Shown here piece by piece: positions 1 to 6,085 of a stretch of DNA of 6,747 nt. Source of the stretch: an uncultured Polaromonas sp. (GTDB lineage Bacteria > Pseudomonadota > Gammaproteobacteria > Burkholderiales > Burkholderiaceae); the NCBI GenBank assembly GCA_946479075.1, contig CAMLDT010000188.1, forward strand, positions 1 to 6,747, read 5' to 3'. The position numbers and the translations under genes are program-made. The stretch's first letter is position 1. Each line of letters starts with the position of its first letter. The notes beneath the pieces were generated by a model. That model saw only the letters and a list, made by a program, of their open reading frames with translations, did no database searches and had not been told where the DNA came from.

Positions 1-545
1 GCGGTCTTGCCGGTCTGGCGGTCGCCGATGATCAGTTCGCGCTGGCCGCGGCCGACGGGCACCATGGAGTCGATGGACTTCAGGCCGGTCTGCAGGGGCT
101 GGTCCACCGATTTACGGGCAATCACGCCCGGCGCGACCTTTTCGATCACGTCGGTCATCTTGGCATTGATCGGGCCCTTGCCGTCAATCGGCTGGCCCAG
201 TGCGTTGACCACGCGGCCCAGCAGCTCGGGGCCGACCGGCACTTCCAGGATGCGGCCCGTGCACTTGACGGTGTCGCCTTCGGCGATGTGTTCGTATTCG
301 CCCAGAATCACGGAGCCGACGGAGTCCCGCTCCAGGTTCAGTGCCAGGCCGAAAGTCGGTGTGCCGTCAGCGGTTGCGGGAAACTCCAGCATCTCGCCCT
401 GCATCACGTCGGACAGACCGTGGATACGCACGATGCCGTCGGTGACGGACACCACGGTGCCCTGGTTGCGGACGTCGCTGCCGGCGGTCAGGCCTTCAAT
501 GCGACTCTTGATCAGTTCAGAAATTTCTGCGGGATTGAGTTGCAT
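1..545 (-). CDS. atpA: F1Fo ATP synthase subunit alpha, 3' end missing
   Basis: Alpha subunit of the F1 head, which forms the alpha3beta3 hexamer with the beta subunit; its nucleotide sites are regulatory rather than catalytic. About 181 residues are present, starting [18 protein letters not shown], which closely follows the E. coli AtpA N-terminus. The beta-barrel domain (about residues 25-95) contains the [10 protein letters not shown] motif. The nucleotide-binding domain begins near residue 96 and includes [12 protein letters not shown] and the SVDQPLQTG stretch. The Walker A motif GDRQTGKT (residues 174-181) lies exactly at the window edge. Numbering runs about five ahead of E. coli because of a small insertion near residue 57 ([11 protein letters not shown]). 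The ATG at 545 is supported by the family N-terminus and an upstream AAGGAAAGAG purine stretch. It follows atpH after a 61-nt gap. The remaining roughly 330 residues lie outside the window. Confidence 0.98.
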   Translation of the reverse strand, partial: MQLNPAEISELIKSRIEGLTAGSDVRNQGTVVSVTDGIVRIHGLSDVMQGEMLEFPATADGTPTFGLALNLERDSVGSVILGEYEHIAEGDTVKCTGRILEVPVGPELLGRVVNALGQPIDGKGPINAKMTDVIEKVAPGVIARKSVDQPLQTGLKSIDSMVPVGRGQRELIIGDRQTGKT

Positions 546-606
546 GACTCTTTCCTTCTTTCTATGTTTGTTGACTACAGGCAGGAGATTGCGCCGGAGC
601 GCGACA

Positions 607-1137
607 TCACGAAATCAGCGCTGCTTTCATTTGCTCTAAACGGGCTTTGACCGAGGTGTCCAGCACCTCGTCACCCACCACGACCCGCACGCCGCCAATC
701 AGTTCGGGCTCCAGCTCCACCTTGAGGTTGAGCTTGCGACCAAAACGCTTTTCAAGCGCCGACGACAAATCCGCCAGCGCCGGGCCTTCCATCGCAAACG
801 CGCTGAACACGGTGGCGTCGGACGAGCCGGTTTGTGTGTTTTTCAGGACACGGAACTGGCTGGCGATTTCGGGCAGGACGGCAACGCGGCCGTTTTCAAT
901 CACGGTCCGCAGGAAGTTCTTCGCAGCTTCCGACAATTTGCTTTTGGCCACGCCCGACATCACGTCGAAGGTCTGCGCCGACGTCACGCTAGGGTTGCCT
1001 GCATATTGCTGCAACTGGACGTTGGAGGCAATCGCTGCCAGCTCATCGAGCCAGGCAGCGGTGCCGTCCAGGTCGCTCGCGGCGGTCTTGAACAGCGCTT
1101 CCGCATAAGGACGGGCAATGGTGGCTAGTTCTGCCAT
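607..1137 (-). CDS. atpH: F1Fo ATP synthase subunit delta
   Basis: Delta subunit (the bacterial counterpart of OSCP) sits on top of F1 and joins the alpha subunits to the b-subunit stalk, so it is part of the stator. The 176-residue length is normal. The N-terminal helical domain begins [17 protein letters not shown], the family's usual opening, followed by the conserved region around [19 protein letters not shown] (about residues 88-106). The C-terminal signature region contains [19 protein letters not shown] and [12 protein letters not shown]. The ATG start gives this canonical N-terminus; its Shine-Dalgarno sequence is weak (AGCGAG, about seven bases upstream). It lies 31 nt after atpF and 61 nt before atpA, in the same operon. 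Confidence 0.97.
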   Translation of the reverse strand: MAELATIARPYAEALFKTAASDLDGTAAWLDELAAIASNVQLQQYAGNPSVTSAQTFDVMSGVAKSKLSEAAKNFLRTVIENGRVAVLPEIASQFRVLKNTQTGSSDATVFSAFAMEGPALADLSSALEKRFGRKLNLKVELEPELIGGVRVVVGDEVLDTSVKARLEQMKAALIS

Positions 1138-1168
1138 GGTGATGCTCGCTTGAAGGTTTCAGTCAAAG

Positions 1169-1639
1169 TCAAAGTTCGGTCTTCAGGCGGCCCAGCAAGT
1201 CGGCATGCACACCGGCATTGACTTCCTTGCGCAGGATCTGCTCGGCGCCCTTGACAGCCAGCGCGGCCACCTGCTCGCGCAGGGTTTCGCGGGCCTTGAC
1301 GGTCTGCTGTTCGGCTTCCACCCTGGCGGCAGCAATGATCTTGTTGCCTTCTTCGGTGGCCCGTGCCTTGGCTTCTTCAATCATGGCCTGTGCGCGGCGC
1401 TCGGCTTCAGCCAGGCGCTGGGCGGACTCGTTGCGTGACTTGGCCAGTTCTTCTTCCACACGCTTGTTGGCGACGGAAAGTTCGGACTTGGCCTTGTCGG
1501 CCGCAGCCAGACCGTCGGCGATCTTGCGGGCGCGCTCGTCCAGGGCAGCCGTGATGGGTGGCCACACAAACTTCATCGTGAACCCGACCAGAATCAGGAA
1601 CACGATCAACTGGATTATTAGGGTACCTGTAATGCTCAC
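1169..1639 (-). CDS. atpF: F1Fo ATP synthase subunit b
   Basis: Subunit b forms the dimeric peripheral stalk linking membrane subunit a to delta and the F1 head. The 156-residue protein has one N-terminal membrane helix (about residues 5-24) followed by [23 protein letters not shown], the typical b-subunit hinge. The rest is a long charged, alanine-rich amphipathic helix (about 35-150) suited to the right-handed coiled coil of the b dimer. The start is GTG at 1639, not ATG. It is chosen because it gives the canonical MSI... N-terminus, and a Shine-Dalgarno-like AAAGGA sits six nt upstream. An ATG at 1646 overlaps that site but is in another frame. Codons 7 and 8 (CTA, ATA) are unusual for this GC-rich genome. 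It follows atpE after 72 nt. Confidence 0.96.
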   Translation of the reverse strand: MSITGTLIIQLIVFLILVGFTMKFVWPPITAALDERARKIADGLAAADKAKSELSVANKRVEEELAKSRNESAQRLAEAERRAQAMIEEAKARATEEGNKIIAAARVEAEQQTVKARETLREQVAALAVKGAEQILRKEVNAGVHADLLGRLKTEL

Positions 1640-1663
1640 TGTTCATCCTTTCCCCAGGAGCCC

Positions 1664-1677
1664 GGCCAGCGGCCAGC
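1664..1677. repeat. Tandem 7-bp duplication in the atpE-atpF gap
   Basis: GGCCAGC occurs twice head to tail on the plus strand, inside the 72-nt spacer between atpE and atpF. Because GGCC is self-complementary, the two copies could form a small GGCC-AGC-GGCC hairpin in the atp mRNA upstream of the atpF ribosome-binding site. There is no following U tract, so it is not an intrinsic terminator. Any effect on processing or atpF translation is speculative. Confidence 0.4.
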
Positions 1678-1711
1678 CCGAAGGAATGACATTTTTAGGT
1701 TAGATGAAGGC

Positions 1712-1987
<276 letters not shown>

Positions 1988-2000
1988 GGACTAGGTTGCG

Positions 2001-2022
2001 AGAGAAAAAAGAAAACAAAAAA
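2001..2022 (-). promoter_or_regulatory. U-rich tract before atpE, candidate translational enhancer
   Basis: In mRNA sense, 18 of these 22 bases are U, three are C and one is G. The tract begins just after the atpB stop codon and ends 13 nt before the atpE Shine-Dalgarno site. Elsewhere the operon is GC rich, so the composition stands out. In E. coli, a U-rich segment in front of atpE is an established translation enhancer, generally explained by ribosomal protein S1 binding. The same role here is inferred from position and composition. I see no strong GC-rich hairpin immediately before the tract, which argues against an intrinsic terminator. Confidence 0.5.
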
Positions 2023-2024
2023 CG

Positions 2025-2897
2025 TCAGTGGTGATCGTGGGCCTGGCCGATGTAAACCAGCGTCAGCATCATGAACACGAAAGCTTGCAGCGTGATGATC
2101 AGGATGTGGAAGATCGCCCACGCAGAACCGGCAATGATGTGGCCAATCGCCAGGCCGATACCGGTGGCGGACAGTGACCACGCGCCGCCCATCAGGGCAA
2201 TCAGCAGGAAGATCAGTTCGCCGGCGTACATGTTGCCGAACAGTCGCATGCCGTGCGACACCGTCTTGGCAACAAACTCGATCACCTGCATCAGGAAGTT
2301 GAAGGGATACAGCGCCCAGTGATTGCCGAAAGGCGCGGTGAACAGCTCGTGAATCCAGCCGCCCAGGCCCTTGACCTTGACGTTGTAGGCCAGGCAGGTG
2401 AGCAGCACCCCGAGCGACAGGCCCATGGTGACGGAGAGGTCAGCCGTGGGAACCGAGCGCATGTAGGCGTGGTGCGGGTCCAGGCCTGCCGCCCCGTGGC
2501 CCCAGGCCCAGATCGCCGGGATCAGATCCACCGGCAACAGGTCCATGGCATTGAGCAGGAAAATCCAGACAAACACGGTCAATGCAAGCGGCGCCACCAG
2601 CTTGCGGCTCTGGGCATTGTGAACAATGCCTTTGGCCTGGGAGTCCACCATTTCTACCAGCAGCTCGACCGCCGCCTGAAAACGCCCGGGAACGCCTGAA
2701 GTGGCCTTGCGAGCCGCCTTCCAGAGGAAGAAACAACCCACAATGCCCAGCACGATGCTGAAAAAAGCAGAATCGAGGTTGATGACGGTCAGATCAAAAG
2801 GACCCACCAGCTCCTTGTTGCGCCAATGCGTCAGGTGGTGAACGATGTATTCACCGGCCGTCTGGCCCCCATGTTCCGCAGCGTTCTCAGCAGCCAT
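2025..2897 (-). CDS. atpB: F1Fo ATP synthase subunit a
   Basis: Subunit a is the membrane stator that provides the two half-channels through which protons reach and leave the c ring. The 290-residue protein has the usual set of membrane helices, with hydrophobic stretches near 43-60, 101-121, 152-173, 199-213, 226-250 and 258-285. The essential arginine is Arg218 in the [11 protein letters not shown] motif (E. coli Arg210). Other conserved polar residues visible are Glu227, His264 and Gln271, in [11 protein letters not shown] (E. coli 219, 245 and 252 by alignment). The insertion containing [27 protein letters not shown] before the PTADLS motif is typical of beta/gammaproteobacterial forms. 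The tail ends QAHDHH. The ATG is preceded by GAGG about ten nt upstream. Only 12 nt separate it from atpI. Confidence 0.98.
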   Translation of the reverse strand: MAAENAAEHGGQTAGEYIVHHLTHWRNKELVGPFDLTVINLDSAFFSIVLGIVGCFFLWKAARKATSGVPGRFQAAVELLVEMVDSQAKGIVHNAQSRKLVAPLALTVFVWIFLLNAMDLLPVDLIPAIWAWGHGAAGLDPHHAYMRSVPTADLSVTMGLSLGVLLTCLAYNVKVKGLGGWIHELFTAPFGNHWALYPFNFLMQVIEFVAKTVSHGMRLFGNMYAGELIFLLIALMGGAWSLSATGIGLAIGHIIAGSAWAIFHILIITLQAFVFMMLTLVYIGQAHDHH

Positions 2898-2909
2898 TTA
2901 TCGCTCGCC

Positions 2910-3419
2910 TCAAAGTTTTTGATGCCTGGCCGCCAAAAACAGCGCGAACCAGGACACTTTCATTGTCACCACCAGGCCAATCAACATGATTGGCCAACTC
3001 AACATCGGAACCAGTCTCGGCGCCGCAAACAGCATTGCCAGCGTCAGCGCAACCTTGACCAGTTCCCACAAAAAGAATCCGGCTACAGCTGTACCCGGAT
3101 TCATGGACCAAACCTTGCCCGTCAAACCGCGCGCAAAAAGCGCCGCAGGAATAACCACCGATAGCGAGCCGTAAAGAGCCGACCACCCCGGGCCCGGCTT
3201 TCCGGTCACTGCCCAGGCCAGCGCAGCCACCACAAGGCCTGCGGCCAATTGCCCGGCCAACACCCGCCAGAGCGAGACCTGCGGATGACTTTTTCGCAAC
3301 TGCTGCGCCTGTTCGCGCGTCAGCGGCTTGAAATCCTCCTGGTCTGCCTCCACCCTGTCACTGAAAGTCCTTGCGGACTCCGGTACCGGATCAACCGCCG
3401 CATCTGTTATTTTGTTCAT
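2910..3419 (-). CDS. atpI: ATP synthase I protein (AtpI), assembly factor
   Basis: First gene of the operon. AtpI-family proteins are small membrane proteins implicated in c-ring assembly or cation handling; they are not part of the finished enzyme. The 169 residues begin with a polar, acidic N-terminal region (about 1-48), followed by four predicted membrane helices at about 53-72, 79-97, 111-133 and 140-163. The YGSLSVVIPAALFARG stretch and the paired MKVSWFALFLA end fit the family. The start is uncertain: GTG at 3422 and ATG at 3419 are adjacent codons in the same frame, and neither has a clear Shine-Dalgarno sequence. I prefer the ATG. It follows the operon promoter with an approximately 40-nt leader. 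Position before atpB is the strongest identity evidence, as the sequence family is poorly conserved. Confidence 0.9.
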   Translation of the reverse strand: MNKITDAAVDPVPESARTFSDRVEADQEDFKPLTREQAQQLRKSHPQVSLWRVLAGQLAAGLVVAALAWAVTGKPGPGWSALYGSLSVVIPAALFARGLTGKVWSMNPGTAVAGFFLWELVKVALTLAMLFAAPRLVPMLSWPIMLIGLVVTMKVSWFALFLAARHQKL

Positions 3420-3465
3420 CACAAATCACGGGGCCGGTCACGGCTGGTTATTAGCAAAGCCCCTG

Positions 3466-3494
3466 ATTATACGTAGAAACCCACCCGCCACCAA
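3466..3494 (-). promoter_or_regulatory. Sigma70-type promoter of the atp operon
   Basis: On the minus strand, a -35 element TTGGTG (3494-3489) is followed by a 17-bp spacer and a perfect -10 element TATAAT (3471-3466). Transcription would start near 3459, giving a leader of about 40 nt before atpI. The leader contains GGGGC (3463-3459) and GCCCC (3434-3430), which could pair across a long loop; this is weak. No other gene lies between this site and atpI, so it is the natural candidate for driving the whole operon. Confidence 0.7.
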
Positions 3495-3564
3495 AATGCC
3501 CCTGCCTCCCGCTGCGGTGAAAAGCCGCACTGCCCGCAGCACAGGCCCGGCACAGCGATTGCGG

Positions 3565-3572
3565 GCGACAAT
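3565..3572 (+). promoter_or_regulatory. Weak candidate -10 element before the CopD-like gene
   Basis: GCGACAAT contains GACAAT, four of six matches to TATAAT, 75 bp before the start codon. No recognisable -35 element lies 16-18 bp upstream. The identical 8-mer also precedes the aminotransferase gene, which is the main reason for listing it. Confidence 0.25.
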
Positions 3573-3647
3573 CGGAACCCAATGCGTCGCATCCACGCGA
3601 CGCCTGCCGCCCTTGGTGGTGCTTTTTGCCCACCGGAAAGACCCGCC

Positions 3648-4094
3648 ATGCCCGCCCTGATGAAATTTCTCCATATTGCTGCTGCCGTGCTGTGGCTGGG
3701 CGGCATCAGTTTCATGCTGCTGGCGCTGCGCCCTGCCGCCGCCAGGCACCTGGCACCGCCCCAGCGCCTGCCGCTGATGGCCGACGTGCTGCAAAACTTC
3801 TTCAAGTGGGTCTGGCTGTCCATCGGGCTGTTGCTGCTGACCGGTCTGGGCATGCTGATGGCGGTGGGCATGAAAAACGCGCCTGTCGGCTGGCACCTGA
3901 TGCTGGGCCTCGGCCTGTTGATGTTTGCGCTTTTTGGCCATTTGTTTTTTGGCCCGTTCCGGCGGCTGAAGCGGGCGGTCGCGGCGGCCGACTGGCCCGA
4001 GGGCGGCAAACGCGTCGGCCAGATCGCCATGCTGGCTGGCATCAATCTGGGCTTGGGCGCGCTGGCAATTGCGGCCGTCATTTTCCTGGCCTGA
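3648..4094 (+). CDS. CopD-like small integral membrane protein
   Basis: A 148-residue protein made almost entirely of membrane helices: about 5-27, 52-74, 83-102 and 125-147. The opening FLHIAAAVLWLGGISFM resembles the first helix of CopD-domain and related heme- or copper-associated membrane proteins, which share an H-x(5-7)-W-x-G-G pattern. Candidate ligand residues are His9, His83 and His98. The substrate or cofactor is unknown, and I do not assign copper transport. A cytoplasmic loop carries RRLKRAVAAADWPEGGKR. The ATG at 3648 is chosen over the longer reading from 3582 because GGAAAG lies seven nt upstream and the protein then starts just before the first helix. It is transcribed away from the atp operon and lies 30 nt before the DUF2062 gene. 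Confidence 0.75.
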   Translation: MPALMKFLHIAAAVLWLGGISFMLLALRPAAARHLAPPQRLPLMADVLQNFFKWVWLSIGLLLLTGLGMLMAVGMKNAPVGWHLMLGLGLLMFALFGHLFFGPFRRLKRAVAAADWPEGGKRVGQIAMLAGINLGLGALAIAAVIFLA

Positions 4095-4108
4095 GGGGCC
4101 TTTGCCCC
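4095..4108 (+). other. Small GC hairpin between the CopD-like and DUF2062 genes
   Basis: GGGGC and GCCCC flank a CTTT loop, starting immediately after the stop codon of the CopD-like gene. A five-pair stem with no following T run on either strand is not an intrinsic terminator. It may slow transcript decay or do nothing. Confidence 0.35.
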
Positions 4109-4124
4109 ACCGACCAACCAAGCC

Positions 4125-4721
4125 ATGACGCGCGACAAGCACACCCACCCCCCGGCCGGCAAGAAAAAGCAGGAACGGCGCAGCCACTGGAGCGACCGCT
4201 TCACCCAGGGCGTGAGCCGCGAAACCCTGGCAGCCCATCCGTGGCTCAAGCCCGTGGCGCACCACCTTCAGGAGCCGGGGCTGTGGCATCTTCAGCATGA
4301 GGCCGTGGCCCGCGGCGTGGCCATCGGGCTGTTCTGGGCCTTTGCGCTGCCGGTCGCGCAAATCCTTGCCGCCGCCGCGCACTGCGTCTGGTGGCGCGGC
4401 AACATTCCGGTGGCGGCCGGCGCCACGCTGGTCACCAACCCCTTCACCATCGGCTTCTGGCTCTGGCTGGCCTACAAGCTCGGCAGCCTGATCCTCGGCC
4501 TTTCGCCCCACGAAGCCGCCGCCGGTGACGCGGTGCTCGAAGCGGCTTCAACCAGCGCCGGCTTTGATGCACTGGCCTGGCTGCAGCGGTTTGGCTGGCC
4601 GGCCGTGCTGGGCATGGCGATTTTTGCGGTCGGCGGCGCCGCCAGCGCCTATGTGCTGGTCAAGCTGGTCTGGCGCTGGCGCGTCTGGTTCAAGCGGCGC
4701 GTGCTGCGGCACGGCAAATAA
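4125..4721 (+). CDS. DUF2062 family membrane protein
   Basis: A 198-residue protein with the features of DUF2062. A basic, polar N-terminus (HTHPPAGKKKQERR) is followed by a conserved core: ARGVAIGLFWAFALPVAQI (about 62-80), the RGNIPVAAGATLVTNPFTIG motif (91-110), and further hydrophobic segments at about 110-126 and 158-184. The protein ends in a basic tail (RWRVWFKRRVLRHGK). This suggests an inner-membrane protein with positively charged ends in the cytoplasm. The family's molecular function is not established, so none is given. The ATG at 4125 is the natural start; no strong Shine-Dalgarno sequence is visible (AACCAAG upstream). It lies 30 nt after the CopD-like gene and 40 nt before the aminotransferase. 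Confidence 0.85.
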   Translation: MTRDKHTHPPAGKKKQERRSHWSDRFTQGVSRETLAAHPWLKPVAHHLQEPGLWHLQHEAVARGVAIGLFWAFALPVAQILAAAAHCVWWRGNIPVAAGATLVTNPFTIGFWLWLAYKLGSLILGLSPHEAAAGDAVLEAASTSAGFDALAWLQRFGWPAVLGMAIFAVGGAASAYVLVKLVWRWRVWFKRRVLRHGK

Positions 4722-4727
4722 GGCTGC

Positions 4728-4735
4728 GCGACAAT
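4728..4735 (+). promoter_or_regulatory. Candidate -10 element before the aminotransferase gene
   Basis: GCGACAAT lies in the 40-nt gap, 26 bp before the ATG. Transcription would start near 4742, leaving a roughly 20-nt leader. No clear -35 element is present at the right distance. It is identical to the 8-mer at 3565-3572. Confidence 0.3.
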
Positions 4736-4761
4736 AGAGGCAGCCCCAACCCACATTCAAG

Positions 4762-5658
4762 ATGACCTCTCCCACCCCTCTCCTGCCCGACACGCCCTGC
4801 TACCTCAACGGCGAGATCACCGCGCTCAGGGACGCGAAGATCAGCGTCATGGACCGCGGCTTCATCTTTGGTGATGGCGTCTACGAAGTGGTGCCGGTGT
4901 ACGGCGGCAAGCCTTTCCGTTTTGCCCAGCACATGGCGCGGCTGGACCGCAGCCTGGCCGAATTGCGCATCGCCAACCCGCTGACGCAGGCAAAGTGGCA
5001 AGAGATCACCCGCCAGCTGGTGGACGCCTATGCGCTGTCAATGCACACCGCGCCCGAAAAAATCGACCAGCTGGTTTATATCCAGATCACGCGCGGCGTC
5101 GCGTTGCGCGACCACGTGATGCCGCCCGACCTGGCGCCCACGGTGTTTGTCATGACCAGCACCATGAAGCCGCCCACGCCCGCGCAGCGCGCCGACGGTG
5201 TGGCCTGCGTCACCGCCGACGACTTCCGCTGGAGCAAGGCCCACATCAAGGCCACCAGCCTGCTGGGCGCGGTGTTTGCGCGCCAGATCAGCGCAGACGC
5301 CGATGCGGTCGAGACGGTGATGTTTCGCGATGGCTACCTGAGCGAAGCCGCCGCCTGCAACGTCTGGGTCGTGAAAGACGGCAAGGTGCTGGGCCCACCC
5401 AAGGACAACCTGGTGCTCGAAGGCATCCGTTACGGACTGATCGAGGACATCTGCCGCGACGCCGGCATCGCCTTCGAGCTGCGCCGCATCACCCGCGAGG
5501 AAGTGCTGGGCGCCGACGAACTGTTGCTGTCCTCGGCCACCAAGGAAGTGCTGGCCATCACCCTGCTCGACGGCCAGCCCGTGGGCAGCGGCAAGCCCGG
5601 CCCGGTGTATGCAAAGTTGCATGCGGCCTACCAGCGCGTCAAGCAGGCCCAGGCATGA
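4762..5658 (+). CDS. D-amino acid aminotransferase (PLP fold type IV)
   Basis: Cytoplasmic PLP enzyme of the class IV aminotransferase family, moving an amino group between D-amino acids and 2-oxo acids, typically D-alanine plus 2-oxoglutarate to D-glutamate plus pyruvate. The 298-residue length is normal. Visible motifs are CYLNGEI (13-19), the VMDRGFIFGDGVYEV stretch with Tyr41 (29-43), and ITRGVALRDHVMPP, whose Arg116 and His118 match the pair that holds the substrate carboxylate in Bacillus D-amino acid aminotransferase. They separate it from branched-chain enzymes. Lys163 in HIKATSLLG is the Schiff-base lysine, and Glu195 in SEAAACNV is expected to contact the PLP pyridine nitrogen. The Shine-Dalgarno sequence is weak. 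The stop codon overlaps the next gene's start by four nt, implying co-translation. A role in supplying D-glutamate for peptidoglycan is possible but not shown. Confidence 0.92.
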   Translation: MTSPTPLLPDTPCYLNGEITALRDAKISVMDRGFIFGDGVYEVVPVYGGKPFRFAQHMARLDRSLAELRIANPLTQAKWQEITRQLVDAYALSMHTAPEKIDQLVYIQITRGVALRDHVMPPDLAPTVFVMTSTMKPPTPAQRADGVACVTADDFRWSKAHIKATSLLGAVFARQISADADAVETVMFRDGYLSEAAACNVWVVKDGKVLGPPKDNLVLEGIRYGLIEDICRDAGIAFELRRITREEVLGADELLLSSATKEVLAITLLDGQPVGSGKPGPVYAKLHAAYQRVKQAQA

Positions 5659-5966
5659 ACGCCGCCGTCCCGCCACCACCAGGCGCGCCAGCCCCTGAAA
5701 CGCCGCGCCAGGAATCGCTGATCGAGTACCCCTCGCAGTTCCCCATCAAGGTGATGGGCGAGAAAACCGAGGGACTGGTGCACGCCATCACCCTCATCGC
5801 ACACCAGTTCGACCCGGCCTTCGACGCTTCCACCATCGAGTTGCGCGAAAGCAAGGGCGGCAAGTATTTGGGCGTCACCATCACCGTCACGGCGACGTCC
5901 CGCGAGCAGCTTGACGAGCTGTACCGCACGCTGAGCACGCACCCGATGGTCAAGGTCGTCCTTTAA
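5655..5966 (+). CDS. DUF493 / YbeD-like protein
   Basis: A 103-residue protein of the DUF493 (YbeD) family, small ferredoxin-fold-like proteins resembling regulatory ACT domains. The exact role is not settled. A proline-rich, probably disordered N-terminus (about 1-20, VPPPPGAPAPETP) precedes the domain. The core begins IEYPSQFPIKVMGE (23-36), continues with a helix around 40-50 and YLGVTITVTATSREQLDELYRTLSTHPMVKVVL at the end, matching the family's C-terminal pattern of a strand, a helix and an MVK-type strand. The E. coli homologue is 87 residues; the extra length is at the N-terminus. The ATG overlaps the aminotransferase TGA in an ATGA arrangement. The gene is next to lipB, as in E. coli and many other proteobacteria. 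A longer reading in this frame inside the aminotransferase gene is not real. Confidence 0.92.
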   Translation: MNAAVPPPPGAPAPETPRQESLIEYPSQFPIKVMGEKTEGLVHAITLIAHQFDPAFDASTIELRESKGGKYLGVTITVTATSREQLDELYRTLSTHPMVKVVL

Positions 5967-5998
5967 CCACGCAAGCGCCAACCCATGCAGGTTGAAAT

Positions 5999-6080
5999 GC
6001 CACCCCCACGCTCCGCCGCTGCGCGGGTCGCTGCCCCCCGAGGGGGCTGGCCTTGCTTGGGGCGGCCCGGCGCGGCGGCC
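5999..6080 (+). repeat. GC-rich palindromic interspersed repeat
   Basis: This GC-rich block fills most of the gap between the DUF493 gene and lipB. Its core is GCCCCC-CGA-GGGGGC (6033-6047), a six-pair hairpin with a three-base loop. A smaller CCGC/GCGG stem lies at 6016-6026, and GGCC boxes at 6049-6052 and 6064-6067 flank CTTGGGGC. I recognise the layout (ACGCTCCGCCGCT, GGGTCGCTGCCCCCCGAG, TTGCTTGGGGCGGCCCGG) as a REP-like element scattered through Comamonadaceae genomes. That is from memory; only one copy is present here, so repetitiveness cannot be seen in this window. The ends are approximate. It reads open in the lipB frame back to 5996. Confidence 0.65.
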
Positions 6081-6085
6081 GTGTC

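Noticed and set aside
591..602. GCGC-CGGA-GCGC inverted repeat between atpH and atpA
   Set aside because: A four-pair stem is expected by chance in DNA this GC rich, and no T tract follows it.
7..639. Plus-strand frame of 210 codons opposite atpA
   Set aside because: Antisense shadow of the highly conserved atpA coding sequence.
2001..2022. Reading the U-rich tract as an intrinsic terminator between atpB and atpE
   Set aside because: No stable GC-rich stem directly precedes it on the transcribed strand, and termination here would separate c, b and F1 genes from the operon promoter.
3438..4511. A 357-codon open reading frame on the minus strand across the CopD-like and DUF2062 genes
   Set aside because: It is antisense to two genes with recognisable family motifs. 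Its translation is low-complexity (many Q, G, R, P, H), as expected from the complement of GC-rich coding DNA, and it shows no domain.
4995..5654. A long plus-strand reading frame running through the aminotransferase gene into the DUF493 gene
   Set aside because: The part before 5655 is Arg/Ala/Pro-rich shadow translation of the aminotransferase in another frame. Only the part from the ATG at 5655 matches a family.
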